Source: Mucilaginibacter pallidiroseus
GTDB taxonomy: Bacteria; Bacteroidota; Bacteroidia; Sphingobacteriales; Sphingobacteriaceae
Assembly: GCF_007846085.1 (NCBI RefSeq)
Contig: NZ_VOEJ01000007.1
Coordinates: 62,001-126,000 of the forward strand
Length of the DNA: 64,000 nucleotides
Direction: 5' to 3'
A program made the translations under genes and the position numbers. The notes under the pieces are model-generated. The model saw only the letters and a program-made list of their open reading frames with translations. It was not told where the DNA came from and made no database searches. Every line of letters begins with the position of its first letter. Positions within the stretch are counted from its first letter, which is position 1. Shown one piece after another: positions 46,280 to 54,507 of this stretch.

Positions 46280-46609
46280 TTATAGTGTAAATATGTTATC
46301 CATTAACATCCATTTCTCTCCGGCGACAGCCTCTTTCAAAGGTTGTTGGTATTTCCACATCAAGGCCTCCCACTCCTGCACTTTGGCATTACCTTCGTCC
46401 ATAGCTGCCTTATGTTCAAAGCTGAACTCATCAGTAGTGTCCATAATCATAAAAAGGCGCGTGCCGAGGCGGTAAATTTCCATAGCGGTAATGCCTGCTC
46501 CGGTGATGCTTTCTTTGATTTCAGGCCAAACAGCATGGTGATGCGCTTCATATTCGGCTATTAATTGTGCATCATCTTTAAGGTCAAGCGTGAGGCAATA
46601 TCTTTTCAT
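46280..46609 (-). CDS. L-rhamnose/L-fucose mutarotase, RhaM family
   Basis: 109 aa ferredoxin-like protein of the RhaM family, which interconverts alpha and beta anomers of 6-deoxy sugars. MKRYCLTLDLKDDAQLIAEYEAHHHAVWPEI at the start and the Trp-rich tail EWEALMWKYQQPL fit. Given its position 9 nt before a fucosidase, fucose is the more likely substrate (inference); by family alone, rhamnose is also possible. Confidence 0.88.
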   Translation of the reverse strand: MKRYCLTLDLKDDAQLIAEYEAHHHAVWPEIKESITGAGITAMEIYRLGTRLFMIMDTTDEFSFEHKAAMDEGNAKVQEWEALMWKYQQPLKEAVAGEKWMLMDNIFTL

Positions 46610-46703
46610 ATAGTAGGTTTAAAGCTAAAGAGATAAAGCTTGTGGCATACAAATAAGCAAATGTTTAAGGTAAAAGCAATAGCTTAGGGTTTAATTTTTA
46701 AGG

Positions 46704-47234
46704 ATGAGTACAATAGCACAATCAGAGAATTTAATATTACGCCAGTTTACCCACACTGATGATGCCTTTATTTATGATTTGCTGAACACCCCTACCTGGC
46801 AGGAATTTATTGGCAACTTTCAGATAAATGAACTTGCCGACGCATTGGCCTATATCAATAACGTACCCTTAACATATTATACGAAACATGGGTTTGGCCC
46901 CTGGCTGGTGGCTTTAAAAACCGGCGAACCAATAGGGATGTGCGGCCTGTTCAAGCGTGATTACCTTGACCAACCCGACCTTGGCTTTGCCTTTTTGCCC
47001 GGTTATGCAGGCAAGGGCCTTGCTTACGAAAGTTGCCTTGCAGTACTTGATTATGCTGTAAAGCATTTCAACCTCACAACACTTTATGCCACTACCTCGC
47101 AAAACAACCTGCGGTCGCAAAATTTACTAAAGCGTTGCGGCTTCGGGTTCGAAGGAGAGATAACGGTAAACGATATGGGCAGGCTGTCACTTTATAAACT
47201 TAGTTTACAAAAAAATAACGCAGCGGTTATTTAA
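46704..47234 (+). CDS. GNAT N-acetyltransferase
   Basis: 176 aa of the RimJ/RimL-like type. SENLILRQFTHTDDAFIYDLLNTPTWQEFIG at the start, acetyl-CoA-binding region GFAFLPGYAGKGLAYESCLAVLDYA (about 93-117) and the later TSQNNLRSQNLLKRCGFGFEG. Substrate unknown: proteins, antibiotics and small amines are all possible. Divergent from the mutarotase. Confidence 0.9.
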   Translation: MSTIAQSENLILRQFTHTDDAFIYDLLNTPTWQEFIGNFQINELADALAYINNVPLTYYTKHGFGPWLVALKTGEPIGMCGLFKRDYLDQPDLGFAFLPGYAGKGLAYESCLAVLDYAVKHFNLTTLYATTSQNNLRSQNLLKRCGFGFEGEITVNDMGRLSLYKLSLQKNNAAVI

Positions 47235-47273
47235 GCGGCTGATAAGTTTATTTGTGATTGATAATTTTGTGTT

Positions 47274-49835
47274 ATGAGTGATTCGAGAAGAGATTTTCTT
47301 AAAAAGGCCGCCTTTTTAGCAGGAGCTACCGGCCTAAGCAGCATTTTGCCAGCATCTATACAAAAGGCTATGGCCATAAACCCTGCACAGGGCAGCACCT
47401 GGCGCGATGCCGAGCATGTGGTAATATTGATGCAGGAAAATCGTTCATTCGATCATTGCTTTGGCACATTAAAAGGTGTTCGCGGGTTTAATGATCCGCG
47501 TGCCATCAGCCTGCCAAACAAAAACCCGGTTTGGCTGCAGTCAAACAAAAAGGGCGATACCTTTGCCCCATTTCATCTTGATATAAAAAACACCAAAGCC
47601 ACCTGGATGAGTTCGCTGCCGCATAGCTGGAACAACCAGGTAAATGCCTACAACAACGGCAAGCACGATCAATGGCTTATTGAAAAGCAATCGGGCAACC
47701 CCGATTATAAGGATATGCCCCTTACCATGGGTTACCATACCCGCCAGGATTTGCCCTTTAACTATGCCCTGGCCGATGCTTTTACCGTTTGTGATCAGTA
47801 CTTCTGCTCATCGCTAACCGGCACAACGCCAAACCGGAACTATTTATGGAGCGGCACTATCCGCAAGGATCAGGACGAACACTCGAGGGCAAACGTGTGG
47901 AACGAGGATTCAGACTTTAGCTCACAGGATTGGACATCCTTTCCGGAGCGTTTGGAAGATGCAGGTATATCATGGAAATGCTACCAAAACGAAATTTCGG
48001 TAGGTGTAGGGTTTGAGGGCGAAGAAGATTCATGGCTAAGTAACTTTACCGATAATAACCTAGAATTTTTCAAGCAGTACAATGTAAAACTACATGCCAA
48101 GCACATTGCATATTTAAAAAAACGCCGGGCAGAACTTCCGGCGCTGATTAAAAATGCGCAGGCAAAAGTTGAAGGCTCAGCTGCCGAGGGCAAAGAACTA
48201 CTTAAGTTAAAAAAGCAACTGAAGCAATTACAAAATGAACAGGCATCAATTGAAAAAGACAACTGGATTTTTGAACCCGGTGCTTTTGACAAACTCACAC
48301 CGCGCGAAAAAAGCTTGCATCAAAAAGCTTTTACAACAAACCAGGGTGACGCTGATTACCATAAACTTGCTACCCTTAAATACGACGACAATGGTACCGA
48401 ACGCAGTATGCAGGTACCTAAAGGGGATGTGCTTTATCAATTTCGGCAGGATGTAAAAACCGGGAAATTGCCAACCGTGTCATGGATAACAGCGCCTGAA
48501 AACTTTTCGGACCACCCAAGCGCGCCATGGTACGGCGCCTGGTATCTGTCGGAAGTGCTGGACATCCTTACCCATAACCCGGAGGTTTGGAAAAAAACCA
48601 TCTTCATCCTCAATTACGATGAAAACGACGGCTACTTTGATCACATTCCACCCTTTGTGGCGCCTCACTCGCATAAGGAAGGTACAGGCAAGGTATCTGA
48701 CGGGATAAATACCCGCGTTGAATTCGTAACGCTGGACCAGGAGCTTGACCGCAAAGGTTTCCCTAATAATTACAAACGTGAAAGCGCCATTGGCTTAGGC
48801 TTTAGGGTGCCCATGATTGTTGCATCGCCTTGGAGCCGGGGTGGTTACGTAAACTCCGAAGTTTTTGATCACACATCAACCCTGCAATTTTTAGAAAACT
48901 GGCTACAGCATAAAACCGGCAAAAAGATTAAGGAAGAGAACATCAGTGAATGGCGACGAACCGTTTGCGGTGACCTTACTTCTGTTTTTCGCTCTTATAA
49001 CGGCGAGAAGCTGCCTGCGCTTACCTTTTTAAATAAAGATCAATCGGCCGAGGACATACACAAGGCACAGTTTAAAAAACTGCCCGATGATTTTAAAAAG
49101 TTTAGCCAGGAGGATATCACAGCGGTAAATAAAAATCCGCTTACATCGCCATTACTTGCCAGGCAGGAACCGGGTATTAAACCAGCCAATGCCCTACCAT
49201 ATGAACTATACGTAGACGGGCAGCTTGATGAAGATCGTCAAAGCTTTAAGCTCACATTTAAAGCGGGCAATACATTTTTTGGCAAGCAGTCGGCGGGCAG
49301 CCCTTTGCTGGTTTATGCACCTGGTAATTACACATCTGTTACTGCCCCTCAGACAACCGAAGCGGCGCGTACATGGAACTACGCCGCCAAACCCGGCGAC
49401 CAGTTACAAGACACTTTTAGTCTGCAGGATTTTGAAGATGGCAACTATCATTTGCGCGCATATGGCCCCAATGGATTTTACCGCGAATTTAAAGGTGACA
49501 AAAACGATCCGGGACTATACGCGGCGCTGACTTATGAAACTAAAGACGGCAAGCCTACCGGTAACGCCGTACTTACATTTTCGATAAGCGGAAAGATCGC
49601 GCCTCTGAAAATAGAGGTAACCGACAATGCCTACAAAACCGGAACCAAAAAATTCGAGGTACAGCGCGAAAGCTTTGCTCCACAAACTTTAAAACTCGAC
49701 TTATTAAAAAGTTACGGCTGGTACGATGTAACGGTTAAAGCAAACGGCTTTGCACAATTTAAAAAGAGGTTTGCAGGCAGGGTTGAAACAGGCCAAGCTA
49801 CGCAGACCGATCCGCTAATGGGCCGAGTGGTTTAA
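47274..49835 (+). CDS. Tat-exported phosphocholine-specific phospholipase C
   Basis: 853 aa. Twin-arginine signal SRRDFLKKAAFLAG (residues 4-17) implies folding before export. Catalytic domain of the phosphoesterase/PLC_P type: HVVILMQENRSFDHCFGTLKGVRGFNDPRA (about 43-72), with metal and active-site residues in ENRSFDH and NYDENDGYFDHIPP. Two C-terminal beta domains follow (about 640-850). It should hydrolyse phosphatidylcholine or sphingomyelin to diacylglycerol or ceramide plus phosphocholine. A sphingolipid-active role would fit the desaturase further along, but this is only a guess. Confidence 0.9.
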   Translation: MSDSRRDFLKKAAFLAGATGLSSILPASIQKAMAINPAQGSTWRDAEHVVILMQENRSFDHCFGTLKGVRGFNDPRAISLPNKNPVWLQSNKKGDTFAPFHLDIKNTKATWMSSLPHSWNNQVNAYNNGKHDQWLIEKQSGNPDYKDMPLTMGYHTRQDLPFNYALADAFTVCDQYFCSSLTGTTPNRNYLWSGTIRKDQDEHSRANVWNEDSDFSSQDWTSFPERLEDAGISWKCYQNEISVGVGFEGEEDSWLSNFTDNNLEFFKQYNVKLHAKHIAYLKKRRAELPALIKNAQAKVEGSAAEGKELLKLKKQLKQLQNEQASIEKDNWIFEPGAFDKLTPREKSLHQKAFTTNQGDADYHKLATLKYDDNGTERSMQVPKGDVLYQFRQDVKTGKLPTVSWITAPENFSDHPSAPWYGAWYLSEVLDILTHNPEVWKKTIFILNYDENDGYFDHIPPFVAPHSHKEGTGKVSDGINTRVEFVTLDQELDRKGFPNNYKRESAIGLGFRVPMIVASPWSRGGYVNSEVFDHTSTLQFLENWLQHKTGKKIKEENISEWRRTVCGDLTSVFRSYNGEKLPALTFLNKDQSAEDIHKAQFKKLPDDFKKFSQEDITAVNKNPLTSPLLARQEPGIKPANALPYELYVDGQLDEDRQSFKLTFKAGNTFFGKQSAGSPLLVYAPGNYTSVTAPQTTEAARTWNYAAKPGDQLQDTFSLQDFEDGNYHLRAYGPNGFYREFKGDKNDPGLYAALTYETKDGKPTGNAVLTFSISGKIAPLKIEVTDNAYKTGTKKFEVQRESFAPQTLKLDLLKSYGWYDVTVKANGFAQFKKRFAGRVETGQATQTDPLMGRVV

Positions 49836-49839
49836 AAAC

Positions 49840-51507
49840 TTACCTAATTAAAACCACCTGCATGGTATCTAACACCTGAGGGCGGTTTTTGTAATTTAAA
49901 AACTGTGGCTTAAGGCGCGATATCCAATAATGCTGGAACTGTGCTACGGGCTGGGCTGTCATCCCCCTATCGGTAAATGTTTTAATGCCATCGGCGTTGC
50001 CGTAAAATAAAAATGGCGGCTTGGGTAGTTCAACGGGTTTGTCAGGGTATATAGTTACAATGGGCTGTGCAATATAAAAATCCATTGGGTGAGAGTTATT
50101 CTCATGCAACTGCACCACAGGTAGCTTTTCAGGATTGTTACGATTGATCCACATTGCGGCCTCGCTGCCCGACTGGTATTTAAGCAGCGATGGATAAAAT
50201 GCCAGGTTTAAATACAAGTTTACTACAAAAGAAGCTATTAGTGTCCGGTAAGCCATCTCCCTGAAATCCGTAGCTGTAAAATTGCCGGGAACGATAACCA
50301 GCAATAATAACCATACCGCTACTGTAAACCCAATATGCCAATTGAATTGTGAGGGCCTAAAGTAGAAATGCAATACGCCTATAACAAGCAACAAAACCAG
50401 CACCAACCCTAACTGTACATTACGAACCAACGTAATTGTCTTCGGCGTTTTAAGGCCAATAACGTACTGCGCCGTAATAATGGCAAAAAACGGAAACACA
50501 ATATTTAAATAATGAGGCAGCTGGAACTTTGATGCCGAGAATAATAGAAAAGTAAGCATGGCACCGTTTATGCAATACCACTCATGCGACTTTACATCTT
50601 TTACGCCTGTTTTTATAAAGCGATAAATAGCCGCAAAAAGGATAAGCGACCAAGGCAAAAAAGCCCACAGCGTAGTATGAATAAAGAAAGATGGGTCGCC
50701 GTGGCCTTTTATAGGGCCCGTATTGAAAAAGCGCCCAAACTGGCTGTCCCAAAAAAAGAATTTGATGCCCGATACATGTGTTTGCCCGAAGACAACCTTC
50801 TGCGGCTGTGCATCAAACTGTACGTATAAACAATAAATTTCCGGCAGGATAAAAATCAAAACAAATACAGCAGCCAACAACCAGCGCAAATTGAATAATG
50901 CCCTCCATTGCCTGGTTATGGCTAAATGGCCCGCAATTGCACCACCTATAGGCACCAGGGCAAACATTCCCTTTGTCATGATAGCGCAGGCGGTAAACAG
51001 GCTGCCCAATAACAATTGCCAAAAGCTGTTGCGTGTATAAGCCCTGTAGATATGATATACAGCCGCTATTATCAATCCCGTTAAATAGGGCTCGGCCCTA
51101 ACATCATTATTAGATAATATGATGTGTTGTGATGTAAGCAGTATCAAAACCGCCCAAAGGGCTACCTCTTTGGTGTAAAGGGCCTTTGCAAACAGGTAGG
51201 TGTACCAACTGCCCATCAGCATAAATAAAATACCCGGAAGCTTATATGACCAGGTGCTGATCCCGAAAATTTCAAAAGATAGCGCCGTTATCCAAAACGG
51301 GAAGTGTGGTTTATCAAGCCAGTCGGCGCCGTAGGCAAACAGGTTAACAAAGTCATTATGCAAAGCCATTGTTTTGGCTATACTGGCGTAAAGTGTGCCA
51401 TCGGGGCCAATCACAGGTACAAATAACCCACTGAAGTTTAGTGCTACGGCCAAAGCAATGAAAATGTATGGCCAGTTAGCTTTATCGGCCCGGGCAATCG
51501 CGCTCAT
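49840..51507 (-). CDS. Glycosyltransferase family 39-like membrane protein
   Basis: 555 aa with about eleven membrane helices, layout of ArnT/PMT-type transferases that use polyprenyl-phosphate sugars. Conserved first-loop acidic residue in IGPDGTLYASIAK, then DWLDKPHFPFW, NNDVRAEPY and ACAIMTKG. Probably modifies a lipid or protein in the periplasm. It is a paralogue of the gene at 54508-56154; shared blocks include WLDKPHFPFW, DVRAEPYL and FWDSQFGRF. Ends 5 nt from the convergent phospholipase C gene. Confidence 0.85.
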   Translation of the reverse strand: MSAIARADKANWPYIFIALAVALNFSGLFVPVIGPDGTLYASIAKTMALHNDFVNLFAYGADWLDKPHFPFWITALSFEIFGISTWSYKLPGILFMLMGSWYTYLFAKALYTKEVALWAVLILLTSQHIILSNNDVRAEPYLTGLIIAAVYHIYRAYTRNSFWQLLLGSLFTACAIMTKGMFALVPIGGAIAGHLAITRQWRALFNLRWLLAAVFVLIFILPEIYCLYVQFDAQPQKVVFGQTHVSGIKFFFWDSQFGRFFNTGPIKGHGDPSFFIHTTLWAFLPWSLILFAAIYRFIKTGVKDVKSHEWYCINGAMLTFLLFSASKFQLPHYLNIVFPFFAIITAQYVIGLKTPKTITLVRNVQLGLVLVLLLVIGVLHFYFRPSQFNWHIGFTVAVWLLLLVIVPGNFTATDFREMAYRTLIASFVVNLYLNLAFYPSLLKYQSGSEAAMWINRNNPEKLPVVQLHENNSHPMDFYIAQPIVTIYPDKPVELPKPPFLFYGNADGIKTFTDRGMTAQPVAQFQHYWISRLKPQFLNYKNRPQVLDTMQVVLIR

Positions 51508-51585
51508 GCGTTAAAGGTAAAAAGTTGTGCCGATATATTTGAGGAAGGCTAAAATTTACACGGGAAAGTGCAAATGCTCGAAAGC

Positions 51586-52071
51586 TTAATTACTTGTGAA
51601 ATCCTTTTGGTTGATCTTTACCAGGCCACGGCTATCTTTCACGCTGATGTACATGGCGACGGAATAAAAATCATTATCGAACAGGTAAATATTGTTGTTA
51701 GCATCTACTCCTTGAAACTTCATAATAAGCTTCGCCCGCTTTGCCTGCCCTATCATATTTACAATGTGTTGCGGGTCGAATGTTTCATAGGTAACGGTGT
51801 GAAGTACCGTTCCGTTGCTTAAAATTTCCTTTACCCCTATAGTAATATTTTGGGGCTTTACTTTGTTATTGATGGTAGTAAAACGTTCCAACCTTTTGCC
51901 GCCTACCTCTTCAACATACTGTTGCTTAAACACTTTACCAAGCGTTAAATAAGTGTGCGCCTCGCCATCAGTTAAGTTGGTAAGATTGGTAAGGTCATAA
52001 AAAGATATGCTTTGCGCATAACCGCCCGCAGCAGTAATTAACAGTAGCAATAAAAGGCTTATACGTTTCAT
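51586..52071 (-). CDS. Hypothetical secreted protein
   Basis: 161 aa. Signal peptide 1-19 (ending GGYAQ). The mature part is about 140 aa with beta-like segments (FKQQYVEEV, LHTVTYETFD, AKLIMKFQGVDANNNIYLFD). No family recognised. Lies upstream of the glycosyltransferase on the same strand, 78 nt away, so co-transcription is possible. Confidence 0.7.
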   Translation of the reverse strand: MKRISLLLLLLITAAGGYAQSISFYDLTNLTNLTDGEAHTYLTLGKVFKQQYVEEVGGKRLERFTTINNKVKPQNITIGVKEILSNGTVLHTVTYETFDPQHIVNMIGQAKRAKLIMKFQGVDANNNIYLFDNDFYSVAMYISVKDSRGLVKINQKDFTSN

Positions 52072-52258
52072 ATACTACGGCAAATATAATTTATTGCAGG
52101 TAAAGTAATTACGCAATAGCCAATGAGTCTTAAACATAAAAGCTCTTAACGCTACCCGGATCAAACCGCCAGATATTATAATAACTTTTTAACAAATGAG
52201 CGATCTGGCAACACATTTGTCAATAAAATGTCGAAAAGACATCAAAAGCGCTATTGGC

Positions 52259-52290
52259 TTTGGTGCGCGCAGCATCATTGTGTACCTTTG
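52259..52290 (+). promoter_or_regulatory. Consensus promoter of the orphan RNA
   Basis: TTTG (52259-52262), 20-nt spacer, TACCTTTG (52283-52290): an exact match to the Bacteroidota consensus, on the plus strand between two minus-strand genes. Confidence 0.75.
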
Positions 52291-52296
52291 ACACTT

Positions 52297-52467
52297 ACAA
52301 GAATCTATCTATCCACGATAGCGTTTTTTATTTGAATTAGGCGGCCTATTGGCCATATCTATAAAGAACTTGGGTAAGCAAGCATATTATCTGAGGTTTA
52401 GTTGATCAACATTATTTGAATGATGTTGTTGTGCGTCCTGGGGTGAGATACGGGACGCACTTTTTTT
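52297..52467 (+). ncRNA. Putative non-coding RNA of about 170 nt, family unknown
   Basis: Lies between an exact Bacteroidota promoter and a strong rho-independent terminator. Internal stems that I can draw: CTATC/GATAG near 52310-52322 followed by T6, GGCC-TATT-GGCC near 52344-52355, a GTTGATCAAC palindrome (52401-52410), CAACAT/ATGTTG (52408-52428) which competes with it, and the terminator. No start codon with a convincing reading frame. It is on the opposite strand to both flanking genes, so it is not their leader. Size would suit a 6S-type RNA, but I found no diagnostic feature, and a trans-acting sRNA is equally possible. Confidence 0.55.
52431..52467 (+). terminator. Strong terminator of the orphan RNA
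   Basis: 8-bp GC-rich stem GTGCGTCC / GGACGCAC, 14-nt loop, then T7. Plus strand, 30 nt before the end of the convergent DUF3810 gene. Confidence 0.9.
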
Positions 52468-52496
52468 ACCCGCTACCGCTCTCTGTACATGCTATC

Positions 52497-53588
52497 TTAA
52501 ATAGTCCCCTCTTTTTTGTATTCGGCCATTAACAACGCAACCATACGGTTATACCTGCGCATTCCCTCGGGCTGGTTATTAGCCTTCAGGAAATTATCGT
52601 AAAACACGCTGCTTATCGCATTTAACTTATTAATATAAGATAGCCAGTACAAACGCTCAGCTTTATAATCAGCTAACACTTGTGGCGATATTTTCTTCTT
52701 GAAAGCCTTGTATGTAACAGAATCTTTTGCCCGCAGGCTGTACATACATTCCTGCAAACCCTGGTAGTAAGCCGAATACTGCAGCAATTTATCTGCCGAC
52801 CTGCTGGCTGCCAGGTAGCCTACAAAATTGGCTTCATCTTCCGGGCCGTAACCCATCTGGTGGGCCATTTCATGGCAGGCAACAAAGGGGCGTGTGTGTA
52901 CCGGCATTTGGTAGTTAAGCTGCGCTTCGGTAGTAAATGGGTTGTAATAGCCCGATGTACCAATATAATTGGTGATGAAGGTGAGCAGAGAGGGCTTAAT
53001 ACGCGGGCTGTAAGTATGATAACTTACCGACGTGCTGCCCAGTTGCTTAACAGCACTTATAGCTTGCTGATAAATTGTGTCATTACCTTTCTTAAAATCA
53101 GCTGAAGTGAGACGCCCCCGCGAAGTATTTGCACTATCAATAAGCTGGTTGGTGACCGCTTTAAGATCCTCAAAATTTAGTGTGCTGTCGCGCAGGCCAA
53201 GCCTAGTGGCTGCCGAAGGCCGGAAATAGTTTAAGCCCCATAACAGGTAAAATATTATTATTCCTGCTTGCACAGCTATAACTATACCTAAGAAAAAACC
53301 GGCTGCCCGCTTAAACTGCGTTTTGATTAACAGAACAACTACCCTGAAGAGCGCATAGATGAACGCACATACAACCGAGATGTAGAAGATATCTCCCAAA
53401 CTAAATGGAAGTATATTTAATACCGGGTGCAGTATCAAACAAATGCCCTTATATAATCCCTGCGAATAATATTGCTCCACTGCCTGCGGGTGCCGCGCAA
53501 AAAGCATTAGCAATTGCAAAAGCAGGTAAAGTGCAACAATAGCGATTACACGTTTAACAACAGGTTTTTTTAAATAGGGGTAACGCAT
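52497..53588 (-). CDS. DUF3810 membrane metalloprotease-like protein
   Basis: 363 aa from ATG 53588 (MRYPYLKKPVVKRV); the frame extends to a TTG at 53624, but that lies in the upstream terminator. Three membrane helices (about 14-33, 57-85, 90-112), then a domain with HEMAHQ in FVACHEMAHQMGYGPEDEANF, the HExxH zinc motif. DUF3810 proteins are typical of Bacteroidota. Likely a membrane-bound zinc protease; the substrate is unknown. Confidence 0.85.
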   Translation of the reverse strand: MRYPYLKKPVVKRVIAIVALYLLLQLLMLFARHPQAVEQYYSQGLYKGICLILHPVLNILPFSLGDIFYISVVCAFIYALFRVVVLLIKTQFKRAAGFFLGIVIAVQAGIIIFYLLWGLNYFRPSAATRLGLRDSTLNFEDLKAVTNQLIDSANTSRGRLTSADFKKGNDTIYQQAISAVKQLGSTSVSYHTYSPRIKPSLLTFITNYIGTSGYYNPFTTEAQLNYQMPVHTRPFVACHEMAHQMGYGPEDEANFVGYLAASRSADKLLQYSAYYQGLQECMYSLRAKDSVTYKAFKKKISPQVLADYKAERLYWLSYINKLNAISSVFYDNFLKANNQPEGMRRYNRMVALLMAEYKKEGTI

Positions 53589-53622
53589 GTAATGCAGTAA
53601 ATATACACAACCAGGCTGCAAC

Positions 53623-53647
53623 AAAAAAGCCCCGGATTAACCGGGGC
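53623..53647 (-). terminator. Terminator of the DUF2911 gene
   Basis: On the minus strand GCCCCGG-TTAAT-CCGGGGC followed by T6, 25 nt after the DUF2911 stop. Confidence 0.9.
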
Positions 53648-53671
53648 CTTAACTTCATTAACAAGCGATAA

Positions 53672-54184
53672 TTATTTTATTGATACCGGTGCACTTATAG
53701 TATCCCAGTTAAGCGAAAAGCCTTTTTTATCTATTTTATAAACTAAGCGCTCGCTTTTGCTTGCTTTTTTAGGTGTAACCATAACGCGCAAAGCATCCTG
53801 CGATTCTTCATATTTATATGCGCCCCATTGTTTAGCCACCTTATTGAAAATAATTGTCCATTTGCCTTCTGTTGGTATAGCAAATAAGCCATAGCTACCG
53901 GCTGGTAAGGCCTTACCTTCAACCATAATATCTTTAGATGTGGTAAATACGGTAGCTTCGTTAGCACCTGCACGCCAAACTTTGCCATATTTCTCCAACT
54001 CGCCAAAAACCTTACGGCCTTTTACCGAAGGGCTACCATAATTAATTGTGATGGTTGCACCTTTAATAACGCCGCTTACACTATCGCGAGGGCTCGGGAT
54101 TGGCTTTTGCGCAAAAGCAGCAGCGCTAAATAAAACGGCAACAACAAGCAGTAAAGCTTTTTTAATTTGAAACACTTTTTTCAT
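53672..54184 (-). CDS. DUF2911 secreted protein
   Basis: 170 aa. Signal peptide 1-25 (ending AAAFAQ). SPRDSVSGVIKGATITINYGSPSVKGRKVFGEL, then WRAGANEATVFTT and PAGSYGLFAIP form the DUF2911 core seen in Bacteroidota secreted proteins. Beta-sandwich-like; role unknown. Own terminator downstream. Confidence 0.88.
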   Translation of the reverse strand: MKKVFQIKKALLLVVAVLFSAAAFAQKPIPSPRDSVSGVIKGATITINYGSPSVKGRKVFGELEKYGKVWRAGANEATVFTTSKDIMVEGKALPAGSYGLFAIPTEGKWTIIFNKVAKQWGAYKYEESQDALRVMVTPKKASKSERLVYKIDKKGFSLNWDTISAPVSIK

Positions 54185-54404
54185 AAATATTTTAGTTTAC
54201 CCGGTGGCGGTTAAAGCGTATTAATCACCGGCATACAAATATGTATAATTATCTACTGATGCCCATATTATCAAACCTTAAATTTTTTAGAATTTATAAG
54301 GCCACTTAAAAACTTTAATTACCTGAGCATGTTATATATACACAGAAAATCACATTGCAGTTAGGAATAGACCGAAAGGTTAAAACAATTGTTGTGAGTT
54401 TTTG

Positions 54405-54432
54405 CCCCCGCCCTAGGTGGGGGTTTTTTTTT
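54405..54432 (+). terminator. Orphan terminator upstream of the second GT39 gene
   Basis: 8-bp stem CCCCCGCC / GGTGGGGG with a 3-nt loop, followed by T9, on the plus strand. No plus-strand gene precedes it within 1.9 kb, so it either ends an unseen small transcript or insulates the next gene. Confidence 0.75.
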
Positions 54433-54482
54433 GCCCTTTATGGCGGGGGCCGAGGCTGATACAACGGCAAGACAGATTATTA

Positions 54483-54490
54483 TATATTTG
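54483..54490 (+). promoter_or_regulatory. Possible -7 box of the second GT39 gene
   Basis: TATATTTG matches TAnnTTTG, 17 nt before the ATG. No -33 box is seen, so this is tentative. Confidence 0.3.
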
Positions 54491-54507
54491 CTGCGTTACA
54501 CGCAACA

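Larger units (their letters stand above)
52072..52496. other. Gap holding an orphan transcription unit
   Basis: 425 nt without a protein gene. The left part (52072-52250) shows nothing clear except a 31-codon open frame at 52196-52291. The right part holds a plus-strand promoter, a stretch with short stems and a strong terminator, described separately. Confidence 0.6.
54185..54507. other. Gap between DUF2911 and glycosyltransferase genes
   Basis: 323 nt. It holds only an orphan plus-strand terminator (54405-54432), a 10-bp palindrome AACAATTGTT (54384-54393) and a -7-like box for the next gene. The first 200 nt are AT-rich with nothing else recognised. Confidence 0.55.

Noticed and set aside
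52196..52291. 31-codon open frame upstream of the orphan RNA
   Set aside because: It overlaps the promoter and has no convincing start signal; kept only as a remote possibility.
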